Assembly (NCBI RefSeq): GCF_002272075.1
Contig: NZ_NPBJ01000022.1
Span: 149,638-213,637, forward strand
Direction of reading: 5' to 3'
Length of the DNA: 64,000 nt
Source: Terribacillus saccharophilus
GTDB lineage: Bacteria > Bacillota > Bacilli > Bacillales > Amphibacillaceae
Shown here: positions 9,008 to 17,416 of the stretch, piece by piece
Layout: the number at the start of each line of letters is the position of its first letter
How positions within the stretch are numbered: position 1 is the stretch's first letter
Notes under the pieces: generated by a model
What the model was told of the DNA's origin: nothing
Databases searched by the model: none
Seen by the model: only the letters and a program-made list of their open reading frames with translations
Program-made: the position numbers and the translations under genes

Positions 9008-10362
9008 ACAAAAAGCAACGCGGCTTTTTCCTGACAGCTATCGCTACAGGGACAATGCTCAATCCGCTGAATTCCTCGATGATTTCATTGGCTCTTCATG
9101 CTATCCAGCATGAATTTTCGCTCAGCTTTGCAACAGTTTCCTGGCTTATTTCTACCTATTATTTAGCCAGCGCGATTGTTGTGCCAATTGCCGGCAAAGT
9201 CGGGGATCTGATTGGTCGGCGTAAGATGCTTTTGATCGGTCTGCTGCTTGTTGCTGTGTCTGCTGTTGGTGCTCCATTTGCAGGTACATTCCTAATCTTA
9301 TTAGGCATGCGGCTTTTTCAGGCAGTCGGCAGCAGTTCCATTTATCCAGCCGGTATGGCACTTGTGCGTACACATATCCATGAAAAACAAGCGTCAGCAC
9401 TTGCCATATTATCCATCTTCACATCCTCTATGTCAGCGTTCGGGCCGACTGCCGGCGGATTTCTGATCGACTTTGCTGGCTGGCAGTCAATCTTTACGGT
9501 CAATGCTCCATTTATTCTGCTTAGTTTTCTGCTGACTTGGTTTGCCGTCCCTAAGGATCCAGAAACTACGCACTATACTTTCCGTGAATTCTGGAAACAA
9601 CTCGATAGCATTGGAATTATCCTTTTTGCAATCGGTATGAGCTTTTCTTTATATTTTCTACTATCTTTTGAGCACGGTATCCATTTAATACCCTTGGGGA
9701 TAGGGATTATATTTCTAGCAGCATTTATTGTGCGTGAATTGCGTGCCGGATACCCTTTTATCGATGTACGTTTATTGCGGAGCAACAAACAACTGACACT
9801 CGTCTACATCCAGTTCATACTATTGAATATCTTTAACTATAGTCTCTTCTTCGGACTGCCGAGCTTCTTCCAGGATGTCTTGCATTACAGCCTGAAGACG
9901 AGCGGACTGATGATGATTTTCCTTTCTGGTGCAAGTACTTTTGTGTCATTCCTGATGGGACGCTGGATCGACCGTTCCGGTACAAGTATTCCTACAATTG
10001 TCGGGGCTGTGCTCATGATTGGCGGAACTGCAGCATTAGCTCTTATATCCCAGCATCTTACTCTTGGAAACATCGGTGCTGTCCTCATTTCTCTTGGTAT
10101 CAGCTACGGAATTGGAAATGTCACCTTGCAAGCAGCAATGTTGCATGCTTCCCCTGAACCTATTATCGGGACAAGCTCAGGTCTTTTCCAAACATGCAGA
10201 TATCTCGGTTCAATTCTTTCTTCGGTTGTCTTAGCGATAGTTTTCGGTGCTGACTTATCTCTGCCCGGTTTCCGGATCCTAATGATAGTCCTTGTCATCA
10301 CCGGCCTGGCTTTCTTAGTTACAGCTATCTATTCAAAACAGATGGAAAAAGCAGCGGTATGA
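9004..10362 (+). CDS. MFS transporter, drug:H+ antiporter type (DHA2-like)
   Basis: A polytopic protein of 452 residues. Motif A of the major facilitator superfamily is present between the second and third segments (GKVGDLIGRRKM), and the motif C region in the fifth helix reads SAFGPTAGGFLID. Length and the long central loop suit a DHA2/Bmr3-type exporter; the substrate is unknown. The start overlaps the upstream small gene by 4 bp. The stop lies in the loop of its terminator. Confidence 0.82.
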   Translation: MNKKQRGFFLTAIATGTMLNPLNSSMISLALHAIQHEFSLSFATVSWLISTYYLASAIVVPIAGKVGDLIGRRKMLLIGLLLVAVSAVGAPFAGTFLILLGMRLFQAVGSSSIYPAGMALVRTHIHEKQASALAILSIFTSSMSAFGPTAGGFLIDFAGWQSIFTVNAPFILLSFLLTWFAVPKDPETTHYTFREFWKQLDSIGIILFAIGMSFSLYFLLSFEHGIHLIPLGIGIIFLAAFIVRELRAGYPFIDVRLLRSNKQLTLVYIQFILLNIFNYSLFFGLPSFFQDVLHYSLKTSGLMMIFLSGASTFVSFLMGRWIDRSGTSIPTIVGAVLMIGGTAALALISQHLTLGNIGAVLISLGISYGIGNVTLQAAMLHASPEPIIGTSSGLFQTCRYLGSILSSVVLAIVFGADLSLPGFRILMIVLVITGLAFLVTAIYSKQMEKAAV

Positions 10363-10383
10363 TTTTCTGCTGCTTTTTCCATC
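10341..10383 (+). terminator. terminator overlapping the MFS stop codon
   Basis: A perfect 15-bp stem, GATGGAAAAAGCAGC (10341-10355) with its complement at 10369-10383, closes a 13-nt loop that contains the TGA stop of the MFS gene. The descending arm has five T residues. Confidence 0.8.
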
Positions 10384-10388
10384 TTCTA

Positions 10389-10417
10389 TTGACAGTCGTC
10401 TCTAATGGTCATACAAT
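10389..10417 (+). promoter_or_regulatory. sigma-A promoter of garD
   Basis: A consensus TTGACA (10389-10394), a 17-bp spacer, then TACAAT (10412-10417). This predicts a start near 10424 and a leader of about 68 nt. Confidence 0.8.
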
Positions 10418-10461
10418 TAAACAAAATAACAAATAGTTCCATCTTTTTTATTGCTTCTAAT

Positions 10462-10475
10462 TGAAATCGCTTACA
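10462..10475 (+). promoter_or_regulatory. cre site (CcpA operator) in the garD leader
   Basis: TGAAATCGCTTACA fits the consensus TGWAANCGNTNWCA at every position. It lies about 38 bp downstream of the predicted start of transcription, where bound CcpA blocks elongation, so garD should be repressed by preferred sugars. Confidence 0.8.
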
Positions 10476-10491
10476 ATAAGGAGGAATACAA

Positions 10492-12015
10492 TTGAAATCA
10501 ACGACTAACCCTTATTTTGTTAAGGTACATGAACAAGATAATGTTGCTATCGCTGTTGCTGATGGTGGTCTTGCTGCTGGTACTTCTCTTGCAGATAACA
10601 TTGTTGCGCAGGAGCACATTCCACAGGGTCACAAGCTTTCCTTGCAACCTATCCATACAGGCGAACCGGTTATCCGCTACGGCGAAGTGATTGGGCATGC
10701 TACAACAGATATTCCCACCGGAAGCTGGGTACAGGAACGCCACTTGCTCCTGCCGACGCCACCGCCGCTGGATGAACTCTCTCTTTCTCCTGATCCCGCT
10801 GCCCCCCTTCCTTCATTAGAAGGTTATACATTCGAAGGCTACCGTAATCCCGATGGATCAGTCGGCACCAAAAACATACTCGGCATTATAACTAGTGTCC
10901 AATGTGTCGTCGGGGTAATGGATCATGCAGTGAAACGACTGAAAGAGGATATCCTGCCTAACTATCCAAATGTCGATGATATTATCGGTCTTCACCACGC
11001 TTACGGCTGTGGGGTTGCTATTCAGGCACCGGAAGCAATCATCCCGATCCGTACTGTTCAAAACCTGGCACGCCATCCGAACTTTGGCGGAGAGACACTA
11101 GTTATCGGTCTTGGCTGCGAGAAACTCATTCCATCACGAGTAAACCCAAGCGGAAACGATGAAGATATCATTATGCTGCAAGATCAGCATGGCTTTCATG
11201 CAATGGTTGACAAAATTATAGAAAAGGCCGAGGCAAAGCTGGTCACGCTGAATAAGCGAAAACGAGAAACCTGTCCTGTCTCTGAATTGGTTATTGGCAC
11301 ACAATGCGGCGGAAGTGATGCGTTTTCCGGCGTCACCGCGAACCCTGCCGTAGGTTATGCATCGGACCTACTAGTCCGTGCTGGTGCAACCGTAATGTTT
11401 TCCGAAGTGACAGAAGTGCGGGATGCAATCCATTTACTCACACCTCGGGCTGCCAGTGAGGAAGTCGCCGAAAAGCTAGTGCGGGAAATGGATTGGTATG
11501 ACCGCTATCTAGCTTCCGGCCAGGCCGATCGGAGCGCCAATCCGTCGCCTGGGAACAAAAAAGGCGGCTTATCCAATGTTGTAGAAAAGGCGTTGGGATC
11601 TGTCGCCAAGTCTGGACAAAGCACAATTGCAAATGTCCTCGCACCAGGAGAACGTGCTGAAACGAAGGGCTTACTATTTGCCGCCACTCCTGCCAGCGAT
11701 TTTGTCTGCGGTACACTTCAGCTTGCTTCCGGCATACACCTGCAGCTCTTTACAACAGGCCGCGGCACGCCATACAGTCTGGCAATGGCACCTGTCGTGA
11801 AGATATCGACTCGAACTGCCCTGCACCAGCAATGGAAGGATTTAATAGATATAAATGCTGGTACGATCGCTACCGGGGAAGCAACATTGGAAGAAGTAGG
11901 CTGGGAAATATTCCACTTTATACTGGATGTAGCAAGCGGCAGGAAACAGACTTGGGCAGATCATTGGGGCACCCATAACGATCTAGCTCTGTTCAATCCA
12001 GCCCCTGTTACATGA
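10492..12015 (+). CDS. garD: galactarate dehydratase
   Basis: A 507-residue UxaA-family dehydratase that removes water from galactarate (mucate) to give 5-keto-4-deoxyglucarate. The N-terminal SAF-like domain (~1-75) is followed by the catalytic core, with TNI-type stretches [44 protein letters not shown] and [15 protein letters not shown] that agree closely with B. subtilis GarD (YcbH), including the C-terminus LFNPAPVT. The start is TTG with AAGGAGG seven bases upstream. It stands alone: the usual partners (aldolase, transporter, second dehydratase) are not beside it. Confidence 0.92.
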   Translation: MKSTTNPYFVKVHEQDNVAIAVADGGLAAGTSLADNIVAQEHIPQGHKLSLQPIHTGEPVIRYGEVIGHATTDIPTGSWVQERHLLLPTPPPLDELSLSPDPAAPLPSLEGYTFEGYRNPDGSVGTKNILGIITSVQCVVGVMDHAVKRLKEDILPNYPNVDDIIGLHHAYGCGVAIQAPEAIIPIRTVQNLARHPNFGGETLVIGLGCEKLIPSRVNPSGNDEDIIMLQDQHGFHAMVDKIIEKAEAKLVTLNKRKRETCPVSELVIGTQCGGSDAFSGVTANPAVGYASDLLVRAGATVMFSEVTEVRDAIHLLTPRAASEEVAEKLVREMDWYDRYLASGQADRSANPSPGNKKGGLSNVVEKALGSVAKSGQSTIANVLAPGERAETKGLLFAATPASDFVCGTLQLASGIHLQLFTTGRGTPYSLAMAPVVKISTRTALHQQWKDLIDINAGTIATGEATLEEVGWEIFHFILDVASGRKQTWADHWGTHNDLALFNPAPVT

Positions 12016-12021
12016 AAAAGG

Positions 12022-12056
12022 AAAAATCCCGATGCATAGAGCGTCGGGATTTTTTT
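12022..12056. terminator. bidirectional terminator between garD and azlD
   Basis: AAAAATCCCGA pairs with TCGGGATTTTT around a 10-13-nt loop, with T runs on both strands. Confidence 0.85.
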
Positions 12057-12057
12057 G

Positions 12058-12381
12058 TTATCCTATGAAAAATCGTAGAGCAGCCATAAGCACTACACCA
12101 ATTACTACCGTTAACAATAGGCTCTTCGTCCATAATGCGAAAAGAATGGTAGGAATCATAATTGCGATGACCTCCCAGTCGAAAGAAAGCGGTCCGTTTT
12201 CTCCTAGTACATTCGAGACAACTAGTGCAGTAAGTATACATATAGGTATATAGGACAGCCACCTCATGGCAAGCACCGGCAATTTCAGATTTCTGATAAT
12301 GAGAAAAGGCAGGACGCGCGGCACTATCGTCACTGCCGCACAAGCAGCAATCAGCAGCAGCATGGATAAAGAAACGTTCAT
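12058..12381 (-). CDS. azlD: branched-chain amino-acid export subunit, AzlD family
   Basis: A 107-residue membrane protein with about four hydrophobic segments and the AzlD signature near the N-terminus (TIVPRVLPFLI). It works with the larger AzlC subunit in exporting branched-chain amino acids or analogues. The start overlaps the azlC stop (ATGA), a usual arrangement for this pair. Confidence 0.85.
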   Translation of the reverse strand: MNVSLSMLLLIAACAAVTIVPRVLPFLIIRNLKLPVLAMRWLSYIPICILTALVVSNVLGENGPLSFDWEVIAIMIPTILFALWTKSLLLTVVIGVVLMAALRFFIG

Positions 12382-13106
12382 TTTTCAGTTACCACTCCAA
12401 TCGTTGCACCGAGAATGGTCGCCAGAAGTACAGCCATATGGGAACTTACAAAGAAGGAAAAGCCTATCATCAGAATGACAATACATAGTATTAGTCGAAT
12501 ATAGTGCTTTATTTTCGTCGATTCAACTGCATCCAGCTGCAGCACAAGCAGTGCAATAAACATACTGGTCAGAGCAAAATCCAGACCGAGCGCCTCCGGA
12601 TCTGCTATCCAGTTCCCGAATATTGCGCCGACAGCACAAGAAATAATCCAGCAAATATAAGCCGTCACATTTAACCCGTTCATCCAGCTTGCTGTCATCC
12701 CTTGCTTCTGCTGTGTCTTGACCGAGGCAACGCCGAATGTCTCATCTGTCAGCAGTATGCCAGATCCAATGTTCTGCCAAACAGAATACTGTGTAAAATG
12801 CGGAGCCAGCGTCGCACTCATAAGAAAATGACGTAAATTCACGATAAAAATTGTTAAAATAATTGCAGCAGCCGGGCTTCCCTCAAGTACTAATGCAGCA
12901 AATATAAATTGAGCTGATCCAGCATATACAAGCACTGCCAGTAACACTACCTCCAGCGCACTAAGTCCTGCTGCAATACCGATTACTCCAGCAGCAATCC
13001 CAATGCTGATATACCCAAGCAGTGTAGGGATACAATCCCTCACTCCCTGCCTAAAATTCATCTCATTGTTTTCCTCTGCTCCAATCGATGCATGCACATC
13101 GGCCAT
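12378..13106 (-). CDS. azlC: branched-chain amino-acid export permease, AzlC family
   Basis: A 242-residue AzlC permease with seven to eight membrane segments and the family stretches IGIAAGVIGIAAGLS, AGSAQFIF and NLRHFLMSA. It forms a two-subunit exporter with AzlD. An upstream TTG at 13124 is in frame, but AGGTGG lies inside that extension and sits seven bases before the ATG at 13106, which I therefore take as the start. No LysR- or Lrp-type azl regulator is adjacent. Confidence 0.87.
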   Translation of the reverse strand: MADVHASIGAEENNEMNFRQGVRDCIPTLLGYISIGIAAGVIGIAAGLSALEVVLLAVLVYAGSAQFIFAALVLEGSPAAAIILTIFIVNLRHFLMSATLAPHFTQYSVWQNIGSGILLTDETFGVASVKTQQKQGMTASWMNGLNVTAYICWIISCAVGAIFGNWIADPEALGLDFALTSMFIALLVLQLDAVESTKIKHYIRLILCIVILMIGFSFFVSSHMAVLLATILGATIGVVTEK

Positions 13107-13418
13107 TCTGCTCCCACCTATCAATCTTCTCTAGTATTGGTAGACAGTATACCAAAAGCAGGCACGTAATGGGAATCACAGAAATAACTTAAAAGACTTC
13201 AGCCAGGAGTTCTATTCGTATGTTTTTTTCTCTGGATAGAATAGGATAAGACTAGTCAAGATTACATCTTCCCATAGCAGTTCTATATGAGCTATAGATA
13301 ATAAAGTAAAGTACCTGCAATTATTAACTTTTAAAAAAGGATATATATATAAGTATAAAAAGTTTTTCACCACTTAAATCTGGGTATAAATACTTAGTTT
13401 CGAAAAGAATAGGAGTAG
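13107..13418. other. intergenic region upstream of azlC and the chemoreceptor gene
   Basis: AT-rich DNA between divergent genes. I found no convincing -35/-10 pair, no sigma-D-type TAAA/CCGATAT pair for the chemoreceptor gene, and no riboswitch. An AGGAG ribosome site at 13411-13415 near its end is not followed by ATG, GTG or TTG at normal distance. Confidence 0.4.
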
Positions 13419-13502
13419 ATTCCAATAATAAATAATCCACCATCAACGACACAAGTCCTGGATAACAATGCTGTCTTAAGCGCAGCAGAGAAGTCCTTAG
13501 CC

Positions 13503-14342
13503 ATGATAGAGTTCACACCATTTGGCGAGGTATTATGGGCTAATGAAAATTTTGCTGCAACCATTGGCTATCACAAGACAGAGCTGCCTGGTATGCATCA
13601 CCGGCAATTCTGCACACCAGATTTTGCTCATAGCGCAGATTATAATCAGTTCTGGAGCCGACTGCGCAGCGGTCAATCTTTCCAGGATAAGATCATGCGA
13701 ATTGCCAGAAATGGTGATGTAATCTGGCTGGAAGCTACCTACATGCCTGTCTGCGGCGATGATGGAAGTGTGGGAGCCGTCCTGAAAATTGCAACTGATA
13801 TTACTGCAAGGGAAATTGGCACAAAAACAATTACATCCGACCTGCAGCAGATGGCAAATGACTTACGTGACCGAACGAGTTCCGGAATCGAAAAAAATAA
13901 TGGAGCCGCCGATTCAATACAGTCCATCGTTGCTGCGACGACCGCCAATATTGATGCAACTGAAGCCTTAATTAAACAAACAGGCTCCATTCAATCGCTT
14001 GTCCAAACCATTAGGGACATTGCAAACCAGACGAATCTATTAGCGTTGAATGCTGCCATTCAAGCAGCCCATGCTGGCGAACATGGCAGAGGTTTCAATG
14101 TTGTTGCGGATGAAGTCCGGAAGCTTGCATCACAAGCAGCAGAAGCAACAAAGCAGGCTCAAGAGAATATCGGGAAGATGACTGAGCATATTAAACGGAT
14201 TGAAGCCGTTTCGCATCAGGCTCAACAGCGGAGTATGGATGGGAAAACCCGCGTGCAAGAGGTTATAGAAGAACTTTATACCTTGGAACAAGCGGCCCAG
14301 AATCTGGATAAACAAGCAAATGAACTAAGTCTCCTTATTTAA
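13503..14342 (+). CDS. soluble PAS-domain methyl-accepting chemotaxis protein; true start probably upstream
   Basis: A cytosolic chemoreceptor: PAS domain (residues ~1-105, [20 protein letters not shown]) and a short signalling domain (~125-275) with the conserved hairpin tip [21 protein letters not shown] and [15 protein letters not shown]. It has no membrane segment, so it would sense an internal signal and modulate CheA. The first ATG at 13503 has no ribosome site and cuts the start of the PAS fold. The frame is open back to 13419 (28 more codons, [18 protein letters not shown]), preceded by AGGAG at 13411, but offers only ATT, ATA or CTG codons. Either a rare start codon is used or a start has mutated. 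Confidence 0.8.
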   Translation: MIEFTPFGEVLWANENFAATIGYHKTELPGMHHRQFCTPDFAHSADYNQFWSRLRSGQSFQDKIMRIARNGDVIWLEATYMPVCGDDGSVGAVLKIATDITAREIGTKTITSDLQQMANDLRDRTSSGIEKNNGAADSIQSIVAATTANIDATEALIKQTGSIQSLVQTIRDIANQTNLLALNAAIQAAHAGEHGRGFNVVADEVRKLASQAAEATKQAQENIGKMTEHIKRIEAVSHQAQQRSMDGKTRVQEVIEELYTLEQAAQNLDKQANELSLLI

Positions 14343-14524
14343 GGAATCGCATTATTGCGGGATTTTTTATCTATAGGAAAAAAGTCTAGTATAATATTCA
14401 CAAGTACTTGATTCCTAAATTATACTGACCTGGTATATAGAGGATAAATGGTTAATTGACATAAACCAGCAAAGCTAGTACGCTTAAGTCCCGTTAAGGA
14501 ATGAAGTTTGGGGAGTAATTCAGT

Positions 14525-14878
14525 ATGTACAAATTCGAGATTGATGACAAAGAGAAAGTACTTCATATAACAGCAGAAGGGTTCTTTAAGAATGATGAAT
14601 CCACAGAATTCATGGAGGCACTTTATGAAATATTCGGGTCTATCCAAGCCACCGAATATGATCTGATTGTAGACCTTATTCATTTGAATGTTATAAAGCA
14701 GGATCTGGTTTATAGAATTGCTGATGCTTTTGAATTATATGATGAACTCGGTTTCCGTAACATTGTCATCGTCAATCCAATTTCCATTTTAGCGAAAGTA
14801 CAGCTTTTCAATATCGCAAGAAGCGTGCATTTCTCCGGCACCTTCGTAGATTCATTGGAGGAATGGCAGCCGCGTTAA
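14525..14878 (+). CDS. small STAS/SpoIIAA-like protein of unknown function
   Basis: A 117-residue soluble protein. The pattern of an N-terminal beta hairpin (MYKFEIDDKEKVLHITAEGFF), alternating helices and strands, and a central YDLIVDL..LN strand resembles SpoIIAA-like/STAS folds found in many Bacillaceae, but no catalytic or phospho-site motif is clear. GGGGAG nine bases before the ATG supports the start. The gene converges on an MFS gene and the two stop codons overlap by 4 bp. Confidence 0.6.
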   Translation: MYKFEIDDKEKVLHITAEGFFKNDESTEFMEALYEIFGSIQATEYDLIVDLIHLNVIKQDLVYRIADAFELYDELGFRNIVIVNPISILAKVQLFNIARSVHFSGTFVDSLEEWQPR

Positions 14879-16200
14879 CGCACTGCCATCCTGTCCGGAG
14901 TCTTCTTTTTTGCCACATGGACAATCAAACCTATCAGTGTGAGTACGATGAGCGAGGTCAAAGCAATTCTGCTTGCCAAATCTCCGTAACCTCTTAAAAC
15001 AAGAGTAATACTTCCATAAATCATCGGCCCAATAATCGAGGACACCTTGCCCGAGAATGCGAACAGGCCGAAGAATTGCCCTCTTTTTTCAACAGGAGAT
15101 AATTCCACAATTAAAATCCTCGATGTAACCCAAATAGATCCTAAAGCAATCCCGAAAAGACTGCCCGCTATCCAAAACATCCATTGCGCTGTTGCCAACA
15201 CGCCGACCGTTAAAGCTATCACCATAATTAATGCCACAAATGAAAATGATCGATGCGCCCCTACCCGATTAGCTATCTGGCCAAAGCAAAATGAACCTAT
15301 GATTGCTGTAACCGTTGAAACTAAATACAGAATGATGAACTGTCCGGAACTGAACCCAACAACCGTGACAGCATAAACACTCATTACAGCAATGGTTGTC
15401 GCTATTGCATCATTAACAAAGAAATAAGCTACCATGAACCGAAAGATGGATTGATGCTTGCGGATTTCCTTGAATGTTGCGATGATTTCCTTATATCCGA
15501 TCAACAGACTCATACGTGGCCGCTTCTGCACTGACTGCTTGTCTTTCAGGAAAAACAGCAGCGGGAGCGTAAATATGAGATAGAGACCTGCTGTAGCCAA
15601 GAAGACGTATTCATAGCCGTCATCCAGCAAAAAGTAGACAAGCAAGCCGACTAGCGTCCCCATATACCCCACTGCTACACCGAATCCCGACAATGTCGAC
15701 AGCCGGTTGCGCGGTACCAAATCACTGATTTTCGCATCATAAAATATAAGACTGCTATTATAGAAGAACTTCGCCAGTACAAATACAAGAACTGTAGCTA
15801 CAAACGGCGCTGGAAGTCCCCATAGGGTTGCGTCCGAATTCCATCCCGCAAATACGCCCATTAAAACTGTACATAGAATGGAGACGCCAGCAAATCGGAC
15901 AATATAGCGCTGTTTATAGCCAGTCTGGTCGATCCAGACGCCAAACAAGGGTGAGAAGATAACTAGAAAAAAACTCGCCAGTGCATTTGCATAAGCAATC
16001 AGGGTATTCCCAAGCTGTTCCAATTCTGCTGTATTGCCGATTGTATCAGTAACATAGAATGGGAAGAAGACAGTTGTGATATTGGAAGAAAAAATAGTAT
16101 TGGCAAAGTCATATAAAGCCCACGACAAAATAGGCAAGGACAGCAAAAATCCGAATCCCCTACCTTGGTCGGGTGTCTGCCTTTCGTGTTTGCTTTCCAT
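14875..16200 (-). CDS. MFS transporter, UMF1/Atg22 family
   Basis: A 441-residue protein with 11-12 membrane segments. SWALYDFANTIFSSNI near the N-terminus and the loop DQTGYKQRYI are typical of the UMF1 (Atg22-like) branch of the major facilitators, whose substrates in bacteria are largely unknown. AGGAGG six bases before the ATG at 16200 fixes the start; a longer in-frame version beginning at 16245 would run through that site. Its stop overlaps that of the convergent 14525 gene. Confidence 0.82.
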   Translation of the reverse strand: MESKHERQTPDQGRGFGFLLSLPILSWALYDFANTIFSSNITTVFFPFYVTDTIGNTAELEQLGNTLIAYANALASFFLVIFSPLFGVWIDQTGYKQRYIVRFAGVSILCTVLMGVFAGWNSDATLWGLPAPFVATVLVFVLAKFFYNSSLIFYDAKISDLVPRNRLSTLSGFGVAVGYMGTLVGLLVYFLLDDGYEYVFLATAGLYLIFTLPLLFFLKDKQSVQKRPRMSLLIGYKEIIATFKEIRKHQSIFRFMVAYFFVNDAIATTIAVMSVYAVTVVGFSSGQFIILYLVSTVTAIIGSFCFGQIANRVGAHRSFSFVALIMVIALTVGVLATAQWMFWIAGSLFGIALGSIWVTSRILIVELSPVEKRGQFFGLFAFSGKVSSIIGPMIYGSITLVLRGYGDLASRIALTSLIVLTLIGLIVHVAKKKTPDRMAVR

Positions 16201-16348
16201 AGGAAACCTCCTTTTTCTTCCACTATACCTTATGCTTGCTGACATGCATGCTTATTTACAAAAAAATTACAGTGCGCATTTTTTGTCAAAAATTTCTTGC
16301 TCGTAAAGCATTGCTATCGATTTTAGGTATGCCAAAGGAGGTAATGAG

Positions 16349-16681
16349 ATGGATACTTTCGCTAATTCTTCAGCTATATTCTTTATCCTTTACTTTGTAT
16401 TTCTCTTGGCAACTCTGGTCGCAAGCATCATTTCACTAGTTATCCATAAACATGGCCGCTTATTCTCACTCCTGACCATCCTTCTGGTGCCCGTATTATT
16501 TATCACAAGCTTCTACAACGCCCTCATGCGATCAGGCGGAACAACGGAAATTCAGTTCTTTTTTATCAGTCTATCAAGAGGTGATGGCTCCACGCTCATC
16601 ATGACTGCTTGCTGGATCTTACTTTTATGCTGGTGGATATGGATGATCTCATTTCGTTTTCACTTAAGGAAGAAAGGGTAA
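16349..16681 (+). CDS. small membrane protein of unknown function
   Basis: One hundred and ten residues with three hydrophobic segments (~9-33, ~40-60, ~83-102) and a basic C-terminus (FHLRKKG). AAAGGAGG precedes the ATG. I recognise no family. It is followed after 32 bp by a DUF4396 gene in the same direction, so the two may be an operon. Confidence 0.6.
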   Translation: MDTFANSSAIFFILYFVFLLATLVASIISLVIHKHGRLFSLLTILLVPVLFITSFYNALMRSGGTTEIQFFFISLSRGDGSTLIMTACWILLLCWWIWMISFRFHLRKKG

Positions 16682-16713
16682 AGCTTCTAAGAACATTTTA
16701 GGGGTGATTCAGT

Positions 16714-17373
16714 TTGCATCTTATCGCAACAATTGGGGTCTTGATTGGTATTCTCCAAGCTATCATGATAGTTTTCGATTTTCGCAGCCGTCGCCAGATG
16801 ATGAAGATTATGTATATCGTTTGGCCAATGATCGGTCTCTACTTCCCTATAATTGGCCTTTGGGCTTATTATAAGATCGGCAGGAAAGACAGTATGAAGG
16901 TAAATAAAAAACACGATCAGATGCAACATGCCGACAAACCTTTCTGGCAGCAGGTTTTCGTCTCGACTACCCACTGCAGCAGCGGGTGTGCGCTTGGCGA
17001 TATGATCGGTGCTCCGATAGTTTTCTGGGCTGGTCTGACAATCGCAGGAAGTACCTTGTATGCTGACTTTGCCGTTGAATTCATCCTGGCCTTCTTATTT
17101 GGGATTGTATTCCAGTACTACGGTATGGGAATGAACAAAGCAAATGACAGTCATATAGCCGATGCAATCAAGACAGATGCACTTTCGCTTATTGCGTTTG
17201 AAATAGGCATGTTCGGATTCATGCTATTGGCGCATTCCGTATTCTTTGATGGGTTGCATCCGAATAGTGTACTATTTTGGTTCATGATGCAAATTGCCAT
17301 GATCATCGGATTTGCTACTAGCTACCCTGTCAATTGGATTATGGTGAAAAAAGGCATGAAACACGCGATGTGA
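16714..17373 (+). CDS. DUF4396 membrane protein
   Basis: A 219-residue membrane protein with about six segments. The stretch STTHCSSGCALGDMIGAPIV, with paired cysteines and a histidine at the start of a helix, is the hallmark of DUF4396 proteins; this pattern suggests metal or redox chemistry but no function is established. Start TTG at 16714 with GGGGTGA six bases upstream. It ends in a strong bidirectional terminator. Confidence 0.7.
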   Translation: MHLIATIGVLIGILQAIMIVFDFRSRRQMMKIMYIVWPMIGLYFPIIGLWAYYKIGRKDSMKVNKKHDQMQHADKPFWQQVFVSTTHCSSGCALGDMIGAPIVFWAGLTIAGSTLYADFAVEFILAFLFGIVFQYYGMGMNKANDSHIADAIKTDALSLIAFEIGMFGFMLLAHSVFFDGLHPNSVLFWFMMQIAMIIGFATSYPVNWIMVKKGMKHAM

Positions 17374-17415
17374 AAAAGACACGGAAACAACATACCTGTT
17401 GTTTCCGTGTCTTTT
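17374..17415. terminator. bidirectional terminator after DUF4396 and VWA lipoprotein genes
   Basis: An 18-bp perfect stem (17374-17391 with 17398-17415) encloses a 6-nt loop and has A and T runs at its ends. Confidence 0.9.
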
Positions 17416-17416
17416 A

